Origin: Egibacteraceae bacterium
GTDB taxonomy: Bacteria; Actinomycetota; Nitriliruptoria; Euzebyales; Egibacteraceae
Assembly (NCBI GenBank): GCA_030446745.1
Contig: JAUJMS010000001.1
Location: 163,107-227,106, forward strand
Direction: 5' to 3'
DNA length: 64,000 bases
Position 1 is the first letter of the stretch, and each line of letters starts with the position of its first letter. Below, one piece after another: positions 38,461 through 47,941 of this stretch. The position numbers were made by a program, and so were the translations under genes. The notes beneath the pieces were generated by a model. It saw nothing but the letters and a program-made list of their open reading frames with translations, was not told where the DNA came from and searched no databases.

Positions 38461-39639
38461 TCAGAAGCGGCACGAGCCGGTGCCGACCGGGGTGTTGCGC
38501 GCGATGGCGTCGCGGACGTCGTCGCGGACGGAGGCCGCCGCAAGCGCGTAGGCGGTTCCGGGTTCCGCCGCGGCGGCGGCGAACACCACGCCCGCGACGC
38601 GCCCTTCGCTCGTGACGAACGGGCCACCTGAGTCGCCCCGCTGCACGCCCGCGGACAGGGTGAGCACCTGCCGGTTGACCACGCCGCGCCCGTAGATGTC
38701 GCGTCCCACGGCCTCGCCGCGCCCACGCACGGCCGCGGGCTTGACGACGAGGTCGCGGCGCCCGCCGGGGAAGCCGAGCGTCGCGCCGGCGGTACCGCGC
38801 TCGGCCGCATCGGTCACCCATGGGATCGCACGGGCGGCCGCGTCGGGAGCGGCGAGCACCGCGAGGTCGATGTCGGGATCGACGTAGATCGCCCGGGCCT
38901 GGTGCTCGCCGGCGCGGTCTCGTACCGCGAGCTGCCCGACACCGGCGACGACGTGGGCGTTCGTCACGACGAACCCCGGCTCGGGAACGAAGCCGGTTCC
39001 CGACGACATCCCCCCGCATCCGACGCCGACGACCTGGACGACGCTGCGCGCCCCGGCCCGCTGCGCCGCGGCGACGGCACCCCTGCTCGGCGGGTCGACC
39101 GGCGGGGCGATGGCCCCGCCGAAGTCGCTGAACACCGTCGGAAAGCCCTGGCGGTTCAGGTAGCCGCCGACACGGCTGAACACGTCCGGCGGTGGCGGGA
39201 GCGCGTCGTCGACCACCGCGACGATGCGCGAGGTGCGGACCTCCTTGGCGACGGCGGGGACCGGCCCCTGCGCGAGCACCGAGCCGAGCAGCCACACGGC
39301 GAGGAGCAGACCCGTGACGCCGACCGCGACGCCGGCGGTGCGGTCAACCGACGCCGCGCCCACGTCGGCGGCCGCCGCGCGCAGGCGCACGCCGACCGCC
39401 AGGCCGGCCACCTGCCCGACGACGATCGCGACCAGCAACAGTCCGAGGGTGAGCAACGACAGCGTCGACCCCGGCTCGGGGACGAACGACGCAGCGATAC
39501 GCGGGGCGGCGAGCGCCCCGACCAGCAGCCCCACCGCCGCGCCGCCGAAGGCGGCGACCTGCGACAGCGCGCCCTGGCGGAAGCCGCGGGCGGCCGAGTA
39601 GACCAGCCCGAGCAGCAGCACGAGGTCGACGACGTTCAT
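38461..39639 (-). CDS. MarP-like membrane serine protease (CvpA + trypsin)
   Basis: N-terminal CvpA-like TMs MNVVDLVLLLGLVYSAARGFRQG; SSGTGFVPEPGFVVTNAHVVAG...DIDLAVL...GVQRGDSGGPFV. Confidence 0.87.
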   Translation of the reverse strand: MNVVDLVLLLGLVYSAARGFRQGALSQVAAFGGAAVGLLVGALAAPRIAASFVPEPGSTLSLLTLGLLLVAIVVGQVAGLAVGVRLRAAAADVGAASVDRTAGVAVGVTGLLLAVWLLGSVLAQGPVPAVAKEVRTSRIVAVVDDALPPPPDVFSRVGGYLNRQGFPTVFSDFGGAIAPPVDPPSRGAVAAAQRAGARSVVQVVGVGCGGMSSGTGFVPEPGFVVTNAHVVAGVGQLAVRDRAGEHQARAIYVDPDIDLAVLAAPDAAARAIPWVTDAAERGTAGATLGFPGGRRDLVVKPAAVRGRGEAVGRDIYGRGVVNRQVLTLSAGVQRGDSGGPFVTSEGRVAGVVFAAAAAEPGTAYALAAASVRDDVRDAIARNTPVGTGSCRF

Positions 39640-39673
39640 GGGCGGCATGGTAGGGACCGCTACCGTGCCGACG

Positions 39674-40657
39674 ATGATCGGGATCGACGACGTCCGCGCG
39701 GCGGCGGCACGGCTCGAAGGCGTCGCCAACCGCACCCCCGTGCTGACGTCGCGGACCCTGAACCGGATCACCGGCGCCGAGGTGTACCTCAAGGCCGAGT
39801 GCTACCAGCGCGGCGGCGCGTTCAAGTTCCGCGGCGCCTACAACAAGATCGCGAGCCTGCCGTCCCCCGCCCTGGCGCTCGGCGTCGCCGCGTTCTCGTC
39901 GGGCAACCACGCCCAGGCGGTCGCCATCGCGGCCCGGCTTGTCGGCACCACCGCGGTCATCGTCATGCCCGAGGACACGCCCGACGCGAAGCTCGCCGCG
40001 ACGCGCGGGTACGGCGCGGAGGTCGTCACCTACGACCGCTACCGCGAGGATCGCGAGGCGATCGGGGCCGCGCTCGCCGAGGAACGCGGGCTCACGCTCG
40101 TGCCGCCGTACGAGGACCCGCTCGTCATGGCCGGGCAGGGCACCGTCGCGAGCGAGCTCATCGACGAGGTCGGCGACCTCGACGTGCTGCTCGTCTGCGT
40201 CGGCGGCGGCGGGCTGATCGCCGGCTGCGCGACGGTGGCCAAGGCGATGGTTCCCGGCATCGAGGTCATCGGGGTCGAGCCCGAGACCGGCGACGACACC
40301 GCGCAGTCGCTCGCGGCCGGCCGGCGCGTGCGCATCCCCGTGCCGCGCACGATCGCCGACGGCCAGATGGCCGACATCCCTGGGCGCCTGACGTTCCAGG
40401 TCAACCGCAGGCTGCTCGACGGCGTCGCGCTGGTGTCCGACGCCGAGATCCTCGACGCGATGGCGTTGTTGTTCGACCGCTGCAAGGTCGTCGCCGAACC
40501 CAGCGGGGCGTCGGCGCTCGCCGCGCTGCTCGCCGGCCGCGTCGACGTCGGCGACCGGCGCGTCGGCGTGACGATCTCCGGCGGCAACGTGGGGCTCGCG
40601 CGGTTCGTGTCGCTCATGGCGGGCCGCTCGGGACCCACCGGTCCCGGCGCCGTCTGA
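39674..40657 (+). CDS. ilvA: Threonine ammonia-lyase
   Basis: NRTPVLTSRTLNRITGAEVYLKAECYQRGGAFKFRGAYNKI...SSGNHAQAVA...VGGGGLIAG. Confidence 0.9.
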   Translation: MIGIDDVRAAAARLEGVANRTPVLTSRTLNRITGAEVYLKAECYQRGGAFKFRGAYNKIASLPSPALALGVAAFSSGNHAQAVAIAARLVGTTAVIVMPEDTPDAKLAATRGYGAEVVTYDRYREDREAIGAALAEERGLTLVPPYEDPLVMAGQGTVASELIDEVGDLDVLLVCVGGGGLIAGCATVAKAMVPGIEVIGVEPETGDDTAQSLAAGRRVRIPVPRTIADGQMADIPGRLTFQVNRRLLDGVALVSDAEILDAMALLFDRCKVVAEPSGASALAALLAGRVDVGDRRVGVTISGGNVGLARFVSLMAGRSGPTGPGAV

Positions 40658-40693
40658 CGCCGCGGCAACGCCGCGCGGGCGCGGCGCAAGGGC

Positions 40694-41014
40694 TCAGATC
40701 AGCGTGCGGATCTCGCCGTCGGTGGCGTGCAAGACCGCACGCGCGGCCTCGTGCAGCGCCGCGTGGGCGTGGCGGAACGACGCGATCTCGTCGTCGGCCA
40801 CCTCGCCGTTGCCCGCGGCGGTCGGCTCGTCGAGCGCCTGGAGGGCGGCGTCCCAGTCCGTCGCCGCGGCGGCGCGCCGCAGGTGCATGTTCGGCGCCTG
40901 CAGCAGCGCGCGCTCGAGGTCCTGGATGACCGTGAGCACGACGTCGGTCGTCGTGCGCACGCCCGGCGTAGTGAGCAGGTGCAGCGCCTGCAGCTTGCGC
41001 ATCGCCATCGCCAT
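40694..41014 (-). CDS. Hypothetical protein
   Basis: MAMAMRKLQALHLLTTPGVRTTTDVVLTVIQDLERALLQAPN...; GC-bias consistent ORF. Confidence 0.45.
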   Translation of the reverse strand: MAMAMRKLQALHLLTTPGVRTTTDVVLTVIQDLERALLQAPNMHLRRAAAATDWDAALQALDEPTAAGNGEVADDEIASFRHAHAALHEAARAVLHATDGEIRTLI

Positions 41015-41016
41015 GA

Positions 41017-41196
<180 letters not shown>

Positions 41197-41218
41197 CCCC
41201 CGCTTATCATCCCGGCCC

Positions 41219-41974
41219 ATGGCGCGCACGAAGCGGCGGACCAACCCGGTGTTCGACGCCGGCGAGCTGCGGCTCATCGGCGGCGAGGCGCGCGCGGAGC
41301 GGGCGCTGGAGGATGCGGACAGCGTCGACCTGCTGGTGTGGAACATCTTCTCGACGCTGGACACCCACCGCGACCGTGACTGGCTCGCCTACCGGCTCGA
41401 GGCGTTCGGCGGCGCCGGCATGGGCGCCCCGGTCCGGCTGTCGCTGTGGACCGGCGCCGAGCGGGAACCGCTGCTGCACCCGGCCCCCGGCTACGTCGCG
41501 CACGTCCGCGAGCGCGCGCAGGCAGCCGGCGGCGACGACGCGACCGTCGCGGCGTTCGCCGCGCCGGTGGAGGTCCCCGTCCGGCTGGAGTCGCCCGACG
41601 TCCTCGCGCTCGTCGACGTGACCGTGGACACCGTCCCCGTCGGGCGGGGCGGGCGCGAACGTGTCGTGGAGCTCGTCGACGCCGGGCTGGAGCAGGCCCG
41701 GCGGCTGGGCAAACGCCTCGCCGTCGCGACCGTGTACCAGTCGGCCACGGCCGCGTCGACGCAGCTGTCGTCGCGGATCAACGATCTGCGCGACCCCACG
41801 GCGCTCGCGGCGGCGCTGCCCCACCGGCGGGTGGTCCCGCCCGTGACGCTGCGGGAGGTGTCGTGGCGGCAGCTGCTGCGCCTGTGGTCGGCCGAGATCG
41901 GCTACCTCGACGTCGGCGGACAGCCGGTCAAGGCCTTCCTGGAGCACTGCCGCGCGCGTGGCCTGCTCGCATGA
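41219..41974 (+). CDS. Hypothetical protein
   Basis: 251-aa ORF MARTKRRTNPVFDAGELRLIGGEARAERALEDADSVDLLVWNIFSTLDTHRDRDWLAYRLEAFGG... Confidence 0.65.
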   Translation: MARTKRRTNPVFDAGELRLIGGEARAERALEDADSVDLLVWNIFSTLDTHRDRDWLAYRLEAFGGAGMGAPVRLSLWTGAEREPLLHPAPGYVAHVRERAQAAGGDDATVAAFAAPVEVPVRLESPDVLALVDVTVDTVPVGRGGRERVVELVDAGLEQARRLGKRLAVATVYQSATAASTQLSSRINDLRDPTALAAALPHRRVVPPVTLREVSWRQLLRLWSAEIGYLDVGGQPVKAFLEHCRARGLLA

Positions 41975-42005
41975 CCCGTGCCCGACGCAGTCGCGGCGCC
42001 CAGCC

Positions 42006-42550
42006 TTAGCGCGACGCAGCGTCCGCCGCGTCGCGTTCGGTGGTCGCCGCTTCGTTGACCAGCCGGCCTGACTTGTCCTCGAGGTGGGCACGCACGAACC
42101 ACTGGAACAGCTCGAGCTTCTCGCTGTGACCGATGAGCAGGTCCTGCGTTACCGGGTCGAGCTCCTCCAGCTCACCGATGGCAGCGCGGTGGTCCGCATT
42201 GACCCCGCTGTAAACCAAGTCGAGCGCCGAGAGATGCTCCTGCGTCCCGCCGCGACCGATGGCGTAGTCGTCCCAGCCGCGGTGGCTCGCGATGTAACCG
42301 GGCGTGCCGATCGGCTCGTAACCCAGCGTCGCGATGCGCTCGGCGATCTCGTCGGACATCGCCCGGACCGCCTCGACCTGCGGGTCGAGCATCTCGTGGA
42401 CGCCGATGAAGCTCGGACCGATGACGTTCCAGTGGATGTGCTTGAGCGTCAGCTGCAGGTCGAGCAGGGAGTTGAGCCGCTGCTGGAGCAGCGTGGCGAT
42501 CTTGCTGCCGCTCTCGGGTCAAGCCCCGGAATCGTGTAGCGCGAGACCAT
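42006..42550 (-). pseudogene. dps: Dps-like DNA-protection/ferritin protein, apparent 1-nt frameshift
   Basis: [12 protein letters not shown] / ESGSKIATLLQQRLNSLLDLQLTLKHIHWNVIGPSFIGVHEMLDPQVEAVRAMSDEIAERIATLG...; frames join if one base is restored near 42514-42516. Confidence 0.85.
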
Positions 42551-42668
42551 GCGGGCGTCCTTTCCATCGTCGGTACCGGCCGGGAAGCGTCCATTGCGGC
42601 CTACCCCGCACGCGGTGGTGGTAGCCGGGGCAGTTGACGCGGCAGCGAGGTCCGGCGACCGTTGCCGC

Positions 42669-43877
42669 ATGCAGACCGCTGCTGAACCCTCCGCCGTCGC
42701 CGCGCGCGTCCGCCGGGTCGCGGAGTCCGCCACCCTGGCGATCGACGCCCGTGCGAAGGCGCTGAAGGCAGCCGGGGAGGACGTCGTGGGGTTCGGCGCC
42801 GGCGAGCCTGACTTCCCCACGCCCGCCCACATCGTCGCCGCCGCGCAGCGCGCCTGCGCCGACCCGGCGAACCACCGCTACAGCCCCACCGCCGGCCTGC
42901 CGGCGCTGCGCGCCGCCATCGCGCGCAAGACCGCCCGCGACTCGGGCCTGGAGGTTTCGCCCGACGAGGTCCTCGTGGCCAACGGCGGCAAGCACGCCCT
43001 CTACACGGTGTTCCAGGCGCTGCTCGACCCGGGCGACGAGGTGCTGCTCCCGGCGCCGTACTGGGTCAGCTACCCCGAGCAGATCGCGCTCGCCGGCGGC
43101 CGCGCCGTCGCGGTGCCGACTGACGTCGGCTCGGGTTTCCGCGTGTCCGTCGAGCAGCTCGACGCGGCGCGAACGCCGCGGACGAAGGCACTGCTGTTCG
43201 TGTCACCGTCCAACCCGACCGGCGCGGTCTACCCCCCGGACGTCGTCGCCGCGATCGGGCGCTGGGCCGAGGACACCGGCCTGTGGGTGATCACCGACGA
43301 GATCTACGAGCACCTGGTGTACGGCGACGCGCGGTTCGTGAGCATGCCGGCCGTCGTCGAGGGGTTGCGCGACCGCTGCATTGTCGTCAACGGGGTCGCC
43401 AAGACCTACGCGATGACCGGCTGGCGCGTCGGCTGGTCGATCGCGCCGGTCCCGTTCACCCGCGCGATGACGCGCCTGCAGAGCCATGCGACGTCCAACG
43501 TCGGCAACGTCGCGCAGGCCGCGGCGCTCGCCGCCGTCGAGGGGCCGCTGAACGACGTCGCGACGATGCGCGCGACGTACGACCGCCGGCGTCGCGTCGC
43601 GCACGAGCGGCTCGACGCCATCGAGGGCGTCGTCTGTCCGCTGCCCGAGGGCGCCTTCTACGCCTTTCCCTCCGTCGAAGGCGTGCTCGGCCGCGACGTG
43701 GGCGGACGCAGGGTCACGACCGCCGCGCAGCTGTGCGAGGCGCTGCTCGACTGCGCCAAGGTCGCACTGGTGCCAGGCGAGGGCTTCGGCGCCCCCGGGT
43801 ACGTGCGGCTGTCCTACGCACTGTCCGACGAGGACCTCGTCAAGGGCCTCGAGCGAATCGCCGCCGCGCTGGCGTGA
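42669..43877 (+). CDS. Class I aminotransferase (aspartate aminotransferase-like)
   Basis: [24 protein letters not shown]...[13 protein letters not shown]...[12 protein letters not shown]...[16 protein letters not shown]. Confidence 0.93.
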   Translation: MQTAAEPSAVAARVRRVAESATLAIDARAKALKAAGEDVVGFGAGEPDFPTPAHIVAAAQRACADPANHRYSPTAGLPALRAAIARKTARDSGLEVSPDEVLVANGGKHALYTVFQALLDPGDEVLLPAPYWVSYPEQIALAGGRAVAVPTDVGSGFRVSVEQLDAARTPRTKALLFVSPSNPTGAVYPPDVVAAIGRWAEDTGLWVITDEIYEHLVYGDARFVSMPAVVEGLRDRCIVVNGVAKTYAMTGWRVGWSIAPVPFTRAMTRLQSHATSNVGNVAQAAALAAVEGPLNDVATMRATYDRRRRVAHERLDAIEGVVCPLPEGAFYAFPSVEGVLGRDVGGRRVTTAAQLCEALLDCAKVALVPGEGFGAPGYVRLSYALSDEDLVKGLERIAAALA

Positions 43878-43960
43878 GCGCCGGCGCCGTCGCTGCGCCG
43901 TGCATGATGCGTGGCGAATCGGTCATCATCGTGCGACACGACGAGGAGGTAGCGACAGCC

Positions 43961-44431
43961 ATGGCGGCCTTCCGCCTCACCAGCACGGCGTTCGCGCACG
44001 ACGAACCACTGCCCGACGAGCAGCTGGGAGAGGACGAGGGTGTCTCCCCGCCACTGGCCTGGAGCGATGTCCCCGCCGACACGAAGGAGCTCATCCTCGT
44101 CTGCGACGACCCGGACGCCGACGCGGGCGTGGTGACCCACTGGGTCGTCTACGGCATCGCCCCGGATGCGGGCAGCCTGCCGGGCGCCGTGCCACGCGAC
44201 GCCTACATCGAGGGCCCGATCGAGCTGGTACAGGGGCTCAACGAGTTCGACGAGGTCGGCTACTCCGGGCCCGAGCCGGACGAGGACCGCGGTCCCCACC
44301 GCATCTTCTTCCGGCTCTACGCGCTGGACACGGAACTCGTCACCCTGCCACCCGGCGTCACGCGAACCGAGCTGCGCGCCGCCGCGAAGGACCACGTCCT
44401 CGGCATCGCGGAGCTCGTGGGCATCGCGTGA
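43961..44431 (+). CDS. YbhB/YbcL (PEBP) family protein
   Basis: FRLTSTAFAHDEPLPDEQLGEDEGVSPPLAWSDVPADTKELILVCDDPDA..THWVVYGI...GPHRIFFRLYALD. Confidence 0.88.
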   Translation: MAAFRLTSTAFAHDEPLPDEQLGEDEGVSPPLAWSDVPADTKELILVCDDPDADAGVVTHWVVYGIAPDAGSLPGAVPRDAYIEGPIELVQGLNEFDEVGYSGPEPDEDRGPHRIFFRLYALDTELVTLPPGVTRTELRAAAKDHVLGIAELVGIA

Positions 44432-44462
44432 CGCGGGCGCGCTGCCGGCCCTGGAGTGCGTC

Positions 44463-45158
44463 GTGAGGATCACGCGCCACGTCGACGACGCGGTGGCGAC
44501 GCTGACCATCGACGACGGAAAGGTCAACGCGTTCGACCGTGAGCTCTTCGGCGAGCTCGACGCCGCGATGGACGAGTGCGCCGACGACAACGCCGTGGTG
44601 GTCGCCGGGCGGCCGGGGATGTTCTCGGCCGGGTTGAACACCAAGCGCATGGCGGCACTCGACGATGCGGGGATGGCGGACCTGCTCGTCGCGTTCGGCC
44701 AGACGATGATGCGCGTGTGGCTGGAACCGCGACCGGTCGTCGCGGCGGTCACCGGCCACGCCGTGGCGGGCGGCACGATCCTGGCGATGGCCTGCGACCA
44801 CGCCGTCGCGGCCGCCGGCGAGTACGCGTGGGGGCTGACCGAGACGACCATCGGATTTCCGCTGCCGTCGTGGGTCATCGCGCTCGCCCGCGGCAACGTG
44901 CGCGCCGACCGCCTCGACGACCTGCTGCTGCCGGGGCGAACCGTCGGTCCCGACGCTGCCGTGGAGGCCGGCTTCGCCGACGTGGTCGCCGTGCCAGACG
45001 CCGTCGTGGCGACGGCGCAGGCGCGCGCCCGTGAGCTCGCGGCGCTGCCGCGGTCGGCCTACGCCGAGACCAAGCGCCGGCTGCGCGGCGACGCCGCCGC
45101 GGCGGCGCTTGCCGGCGTCGCCGGGGATGTCGCGACGCTGCTCGCCGCGCGGGCGTAG
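44463..45158 (+). CDS. Enoyl-CoA hydratase/isomerase family protein
   Basis: VATLTIDDGKVNAFDRELFGELDAAMDE...MFSAGLNTKRM...AAVTGHAVAGGTILAMACDHAVAA. Confidence 0.88.
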   Translation: MRITRHVDDAVATLTIDDGKVNAFDRELFGELDAAMDECADDNAVVVAGRPGMFSAGLNTKRMAALDDAGMADLLVAFGQTMMRVWLEPRPVVAAVTGHAVAGGTILAMACDHAVAAAGEYAWGLTETTIGFPLPSWVIALARGNVRADRLDDLLLPGRTVGPDAAVEAGFADVVAVPDAVVATAQARARELAALPRSAYAETKRRLRGDAAAAALAGVAGDVATLLAARA

Positions 45159-45161
45159 CGC

Positions 45162-46040
45162 ATGCGCGTCGCCCTGGCCACCTGCGCCGCGCTGCCCGAC
45201 CTCGACGCCGACGACCTCCCGCTGCTCCACGCGTTGACCGCCCGCGGTGTGGCCGCGCGGCCGGTCGTGTGGGACGACCCCGACGTCGACTGGTCGCGCG
45301 AGGACGCGGTCGTCATCCGCTCGACCTGGGACTACGCGACCCAGCGCGACCACTTCGTCGCGTGGGCGCGCGAGGTGGCAGGCGCCGTGCCGCTGTTCAA
45401 CGGTGCCGACGTCGTCGCGGCGAACACCGACAAGACGTACCTGCGCGACCTCGCGGCGCAGGGGACGCCGACCGTGGAGACCCGCTGGCTCACGCGTGGG
45501 GACGCGGTCGACCTCGCCGCCGTGCTCGCCGACGCCGGCTGGACCGCCGCCGTCGTCAAGCCGACGGTCTCGGCGGGGGGGCGCGAGACGCTCCGCATCG
45601 GCACCGGCGACACCGTGGCCGGACAGGCGCTGGTCGACCGGCTGCTCGCAGCCGGCGACGCCATGGTCCAGCGCTACCTGCCCGGCGTCGAGCACGACGG
45701 CGAGCTGTCGATCGTGTTCGTCGGCGGCGTCGCCACCCATGCGGTGCGCAAACGCCCCGCTGCGGGCGACTTCCGCGTCCAGGAGCGCTTCGGCGGCAGC
45801 TGGACGGGCGCCGACGCGACCGCCGACGAGCTCGCCGTCGCGCGCGCCGCGCTCACCGCCTGCGCCGACGACGTCCTCTACGCGCGCGTCGACCTGCTGC
45901 CGGCACCGGACGGTCCGCGCGTCGTCGAGGTGGAGCTCGTCGAGCCGAGCCTGTACCTCACCGCGGTGCCGCACGCCGCCGGACGCCTGGCCGACGCGCT
46001 GCTCGCACGCCTCGGCCGCCCCGCGCGGGCGTCGGCGTGA
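45162..46040 (+). CDS. ATP-grasp-like protein
   Basis: VVIRSTWDYATQRDHFVAWARE...NTDKTYLRDLAAQGTPTVETRWL...AAVVKPTVSAGGRETLRI...YARVDLLPAPDGPRVVEVELVEPSLYL. Confidence 0.8.
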   Translation: MRVALATCAALPDLDADDLPLLHALTARGVAARPVVWDDPDVDWSREDAVVIRSTWDYATQRDHFVAWAREVAGAVPLFNGADVVAANTDKTYLRDLAAQGTPTVETRWLTRGDAVDLAAVLADAGWTAAVVKPTVSAGGRETLRIGTGDTVAGQALVDRLLAAGDAMVQRYLPGVEHDGELSIVFVGGVATHAVRKRPAAGDFRVQERFGGSWTGADATADELAVARAALTACADDVLYARVDLLPAPDGPRVVEVELVEPSLYLTAVPHAAGRLADALLARLGRPARASA

Positions 46041-47827
46041 GCGCCGTCCCGGCGTGGCAGCGCCGCTACCGCGCCGCCCGGGTCTCGCTGCCGACGTGGG
46101 CGGAGGCGCGACCGGACCGCGTGGTGTACGCGACGAACGCGTCGGGCGTGTGGCAGGTGGTCTCGTGGGACCTGGCCGAGGACCGGCACGCGACAATCAC
46201 CGACAAGCCGACCGGGGTGCTGGCCGGCCGGGCGACCCCCGACGGGAACGGCGTCGTGTGGTTCGACGACGCCGCCGGCGACGAGGTGGGCACCTACGTC
46301 GTCGCGCCGTTCGTCGGCGGCGCGGCGAAGCCGCTCGTCCCCGAGGCCGGCAGCGGCTGGTCGGAGGGGCTGAGCTGGCGTGGCGCACGGCTGGCCGTGG
46401 GACTGTCCGACCGCGACGGCTTTCGCGTCGGCGTGCGCGACGACGAGGGGTACCGCAAGGTGTACGCCTCGGACCATCCGGCCGGCGTCGGTGGGCTCAG
46501 CCGTGACGGGCTGCTCCTGGCGGTGTCGCACACCGAGCACGGCGACACGATCCACCCGGCCCTGCGCGTCCTCGACGCGCGCACCGGCGAGGCGCTGGCC
46601 GAGCTGTGGGACGGCGCGGGCAACGGCGTGTCGCCCGCCGGGTGGTCGCCGGTCCCCGGAGACGGCCGCCTTGCGGTGCTCGCCGACCGCAGCGGCCGCA
46701 CCCGGCCGGAGGTGTGGACCCCCACGACCGGCGAGCGCGTCGCGCTGACGGTCGACCTGCCCGGCGAGGTGTCGGTCGCCGACTGGGCGCCGGACGGGAC
46801 GGCGCTGCTGCTCGCCCACGCCCACCTCGGGCGCGTCGAGCTGCACCGCTACGACCTCGCCGAGCACCGGATGGCGCCGGTCGCGCTGCCGGAGGGCACG
46901 CTGCGCGGCGCGCGCATCCGCGACGACGGCACGCTGTGGTACGCGTACACCTCCTCCGCCCACGCGCCGCAGGTGCGGCGGCGAACGCCCGACGGCCGCG
47001 ACGAGGCCCTGCTCGCACCCCCCGGCGAGCCGGCCCCCGATGGCATCGCGTACACGTCGCTGCACTACCCCAACGACGACGGAAACGAGGTCCACGCGTT
47101 CCTCGCGACGCCACCAGGCGACGCGCCCTTCCCGGTCGTCGTCGAGGTCCACGGCGGCCCCACCGCGCAAGTCACCGACAGCTTCGACCCGGAGGTCCAA
47201 GCGTGGGTCGACCACGGCTTCGCCGTCCTGCAGCCGAACTACCGCGGCTCCACCGGCTACGGCAAGGCATGGGAGGACGCGCTCATCGGCGACCCGGGGC
47301 GCCCCGAGCTCGTCGACGTGCTCGCCGGGCTGCGTCACCTCGTCGCTGAAGGCCTCGCCGACCCGGCACGCACGGTGCTGACGGGATCGTCGTGGGGCGG
47401 CTACCTCACGTTGCAGGGCATCGGCACCCAACCCGACGCGTGGGCCGCGGCCGTCGCCGTCGTGCCGGTCGCCGACTACCCCACCGCGTACGCCGACGAA
47501 AGCCCGGGCTTGCAGGAGTTCGACCGGTCGCTGTTCGGCGGCACGCCCGACGACCTGCCGGACCTCTACCGGGAGCGCTCGCCGCTCACCCACGTCGACG
47601 CCGTGCGCGCCCCGGTGCTGATCATCACCGGGGCGAACGACACCCGCTGCCCCAAGCGCCAGGTCGACAACTACGTCGCCGCGCTCGCCGCGCGAGGCGC
47701 TCCGCACGCCTACGACGTGTTCGAGGCGGGGCACGGCTCGCTCGCCGTCGACGAGGCGATCCGCCAGCGTGCGCTCGCGCTCGACTTTGTCGCGCAGCAC
47801 CTCGGCACGCCTCCCGCACAGCGCTGA
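46037..47827 (+). CDS. S9-family peptidase (prolyl oligopeptidase-like)
   Basis: Beta-propeller-like N-part, VVVEVHGGPTAQV, FAVLQPNYRGSTGYGKAWEDAL, TGSSWGGYLTLQGIG, VLIITGANDTRCPKRQ. Confidence 0.9.
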   Translation: MSAVPAWQRRYRAARVSLPTWAEARPDRVVYATNASGVWQVVSWDLAEDRHATITDKPTGVLAGRATPDGNGVVWFDDAAGDEVGTYVVAPFVGGAAKPLVPEAGSGWSEGLSWRGARLAVGLSDRDGFRVGVRDDEGYRKVYASDHPAGVGGLSRDGLLLAVSHTEHGDTIHPALRVLDARTGEALAELWDGAGNGVSPAGWSPVPGDGRLAVLADRSGRTRPEVWTPTTGERVALTVDLPGEVSVADWAPDGTALLLAHAHLGRVELHRYDLAEHRMAPVALPEGTLRGARIRDDGTLWYAYTSSAHAPQVRRRTPDGRDEALLAPPGEPAPDGIAYTSLHYPNDDGNEVHAFLATPPGDAPFPVVVEVHGGPTAQVTDSFDPEVQAWVDHGFAVLQPNYRGSTGYGKAWEDALIGDPGRPELVDVLAGLRHLVAEGLADPARTVLTGSSWGGYLTLQGIGTQPDAWAAAVAVVPVADYPTAYADESPGLQEFDRSLFGGTPDDLPDLYRERSPLTHVDAVRAPVLIITGANDTRCPKRQVDNYVAALAARGAPHAYDVFEAGHGSLAVDEAIRQRALALDFVAQHLGTPPAQR

Positions 47828-47941
47828 CACCGGCTTCGTCGCGCGCTGGGTCGGCCTCCTGTGCGGCGCTCGCGACCGCACGGTCGCGCTACGGTTGCTC
47901 CCCCAGGCGGCGCAGGCACGACGGGAGCACGGACGACGGCC

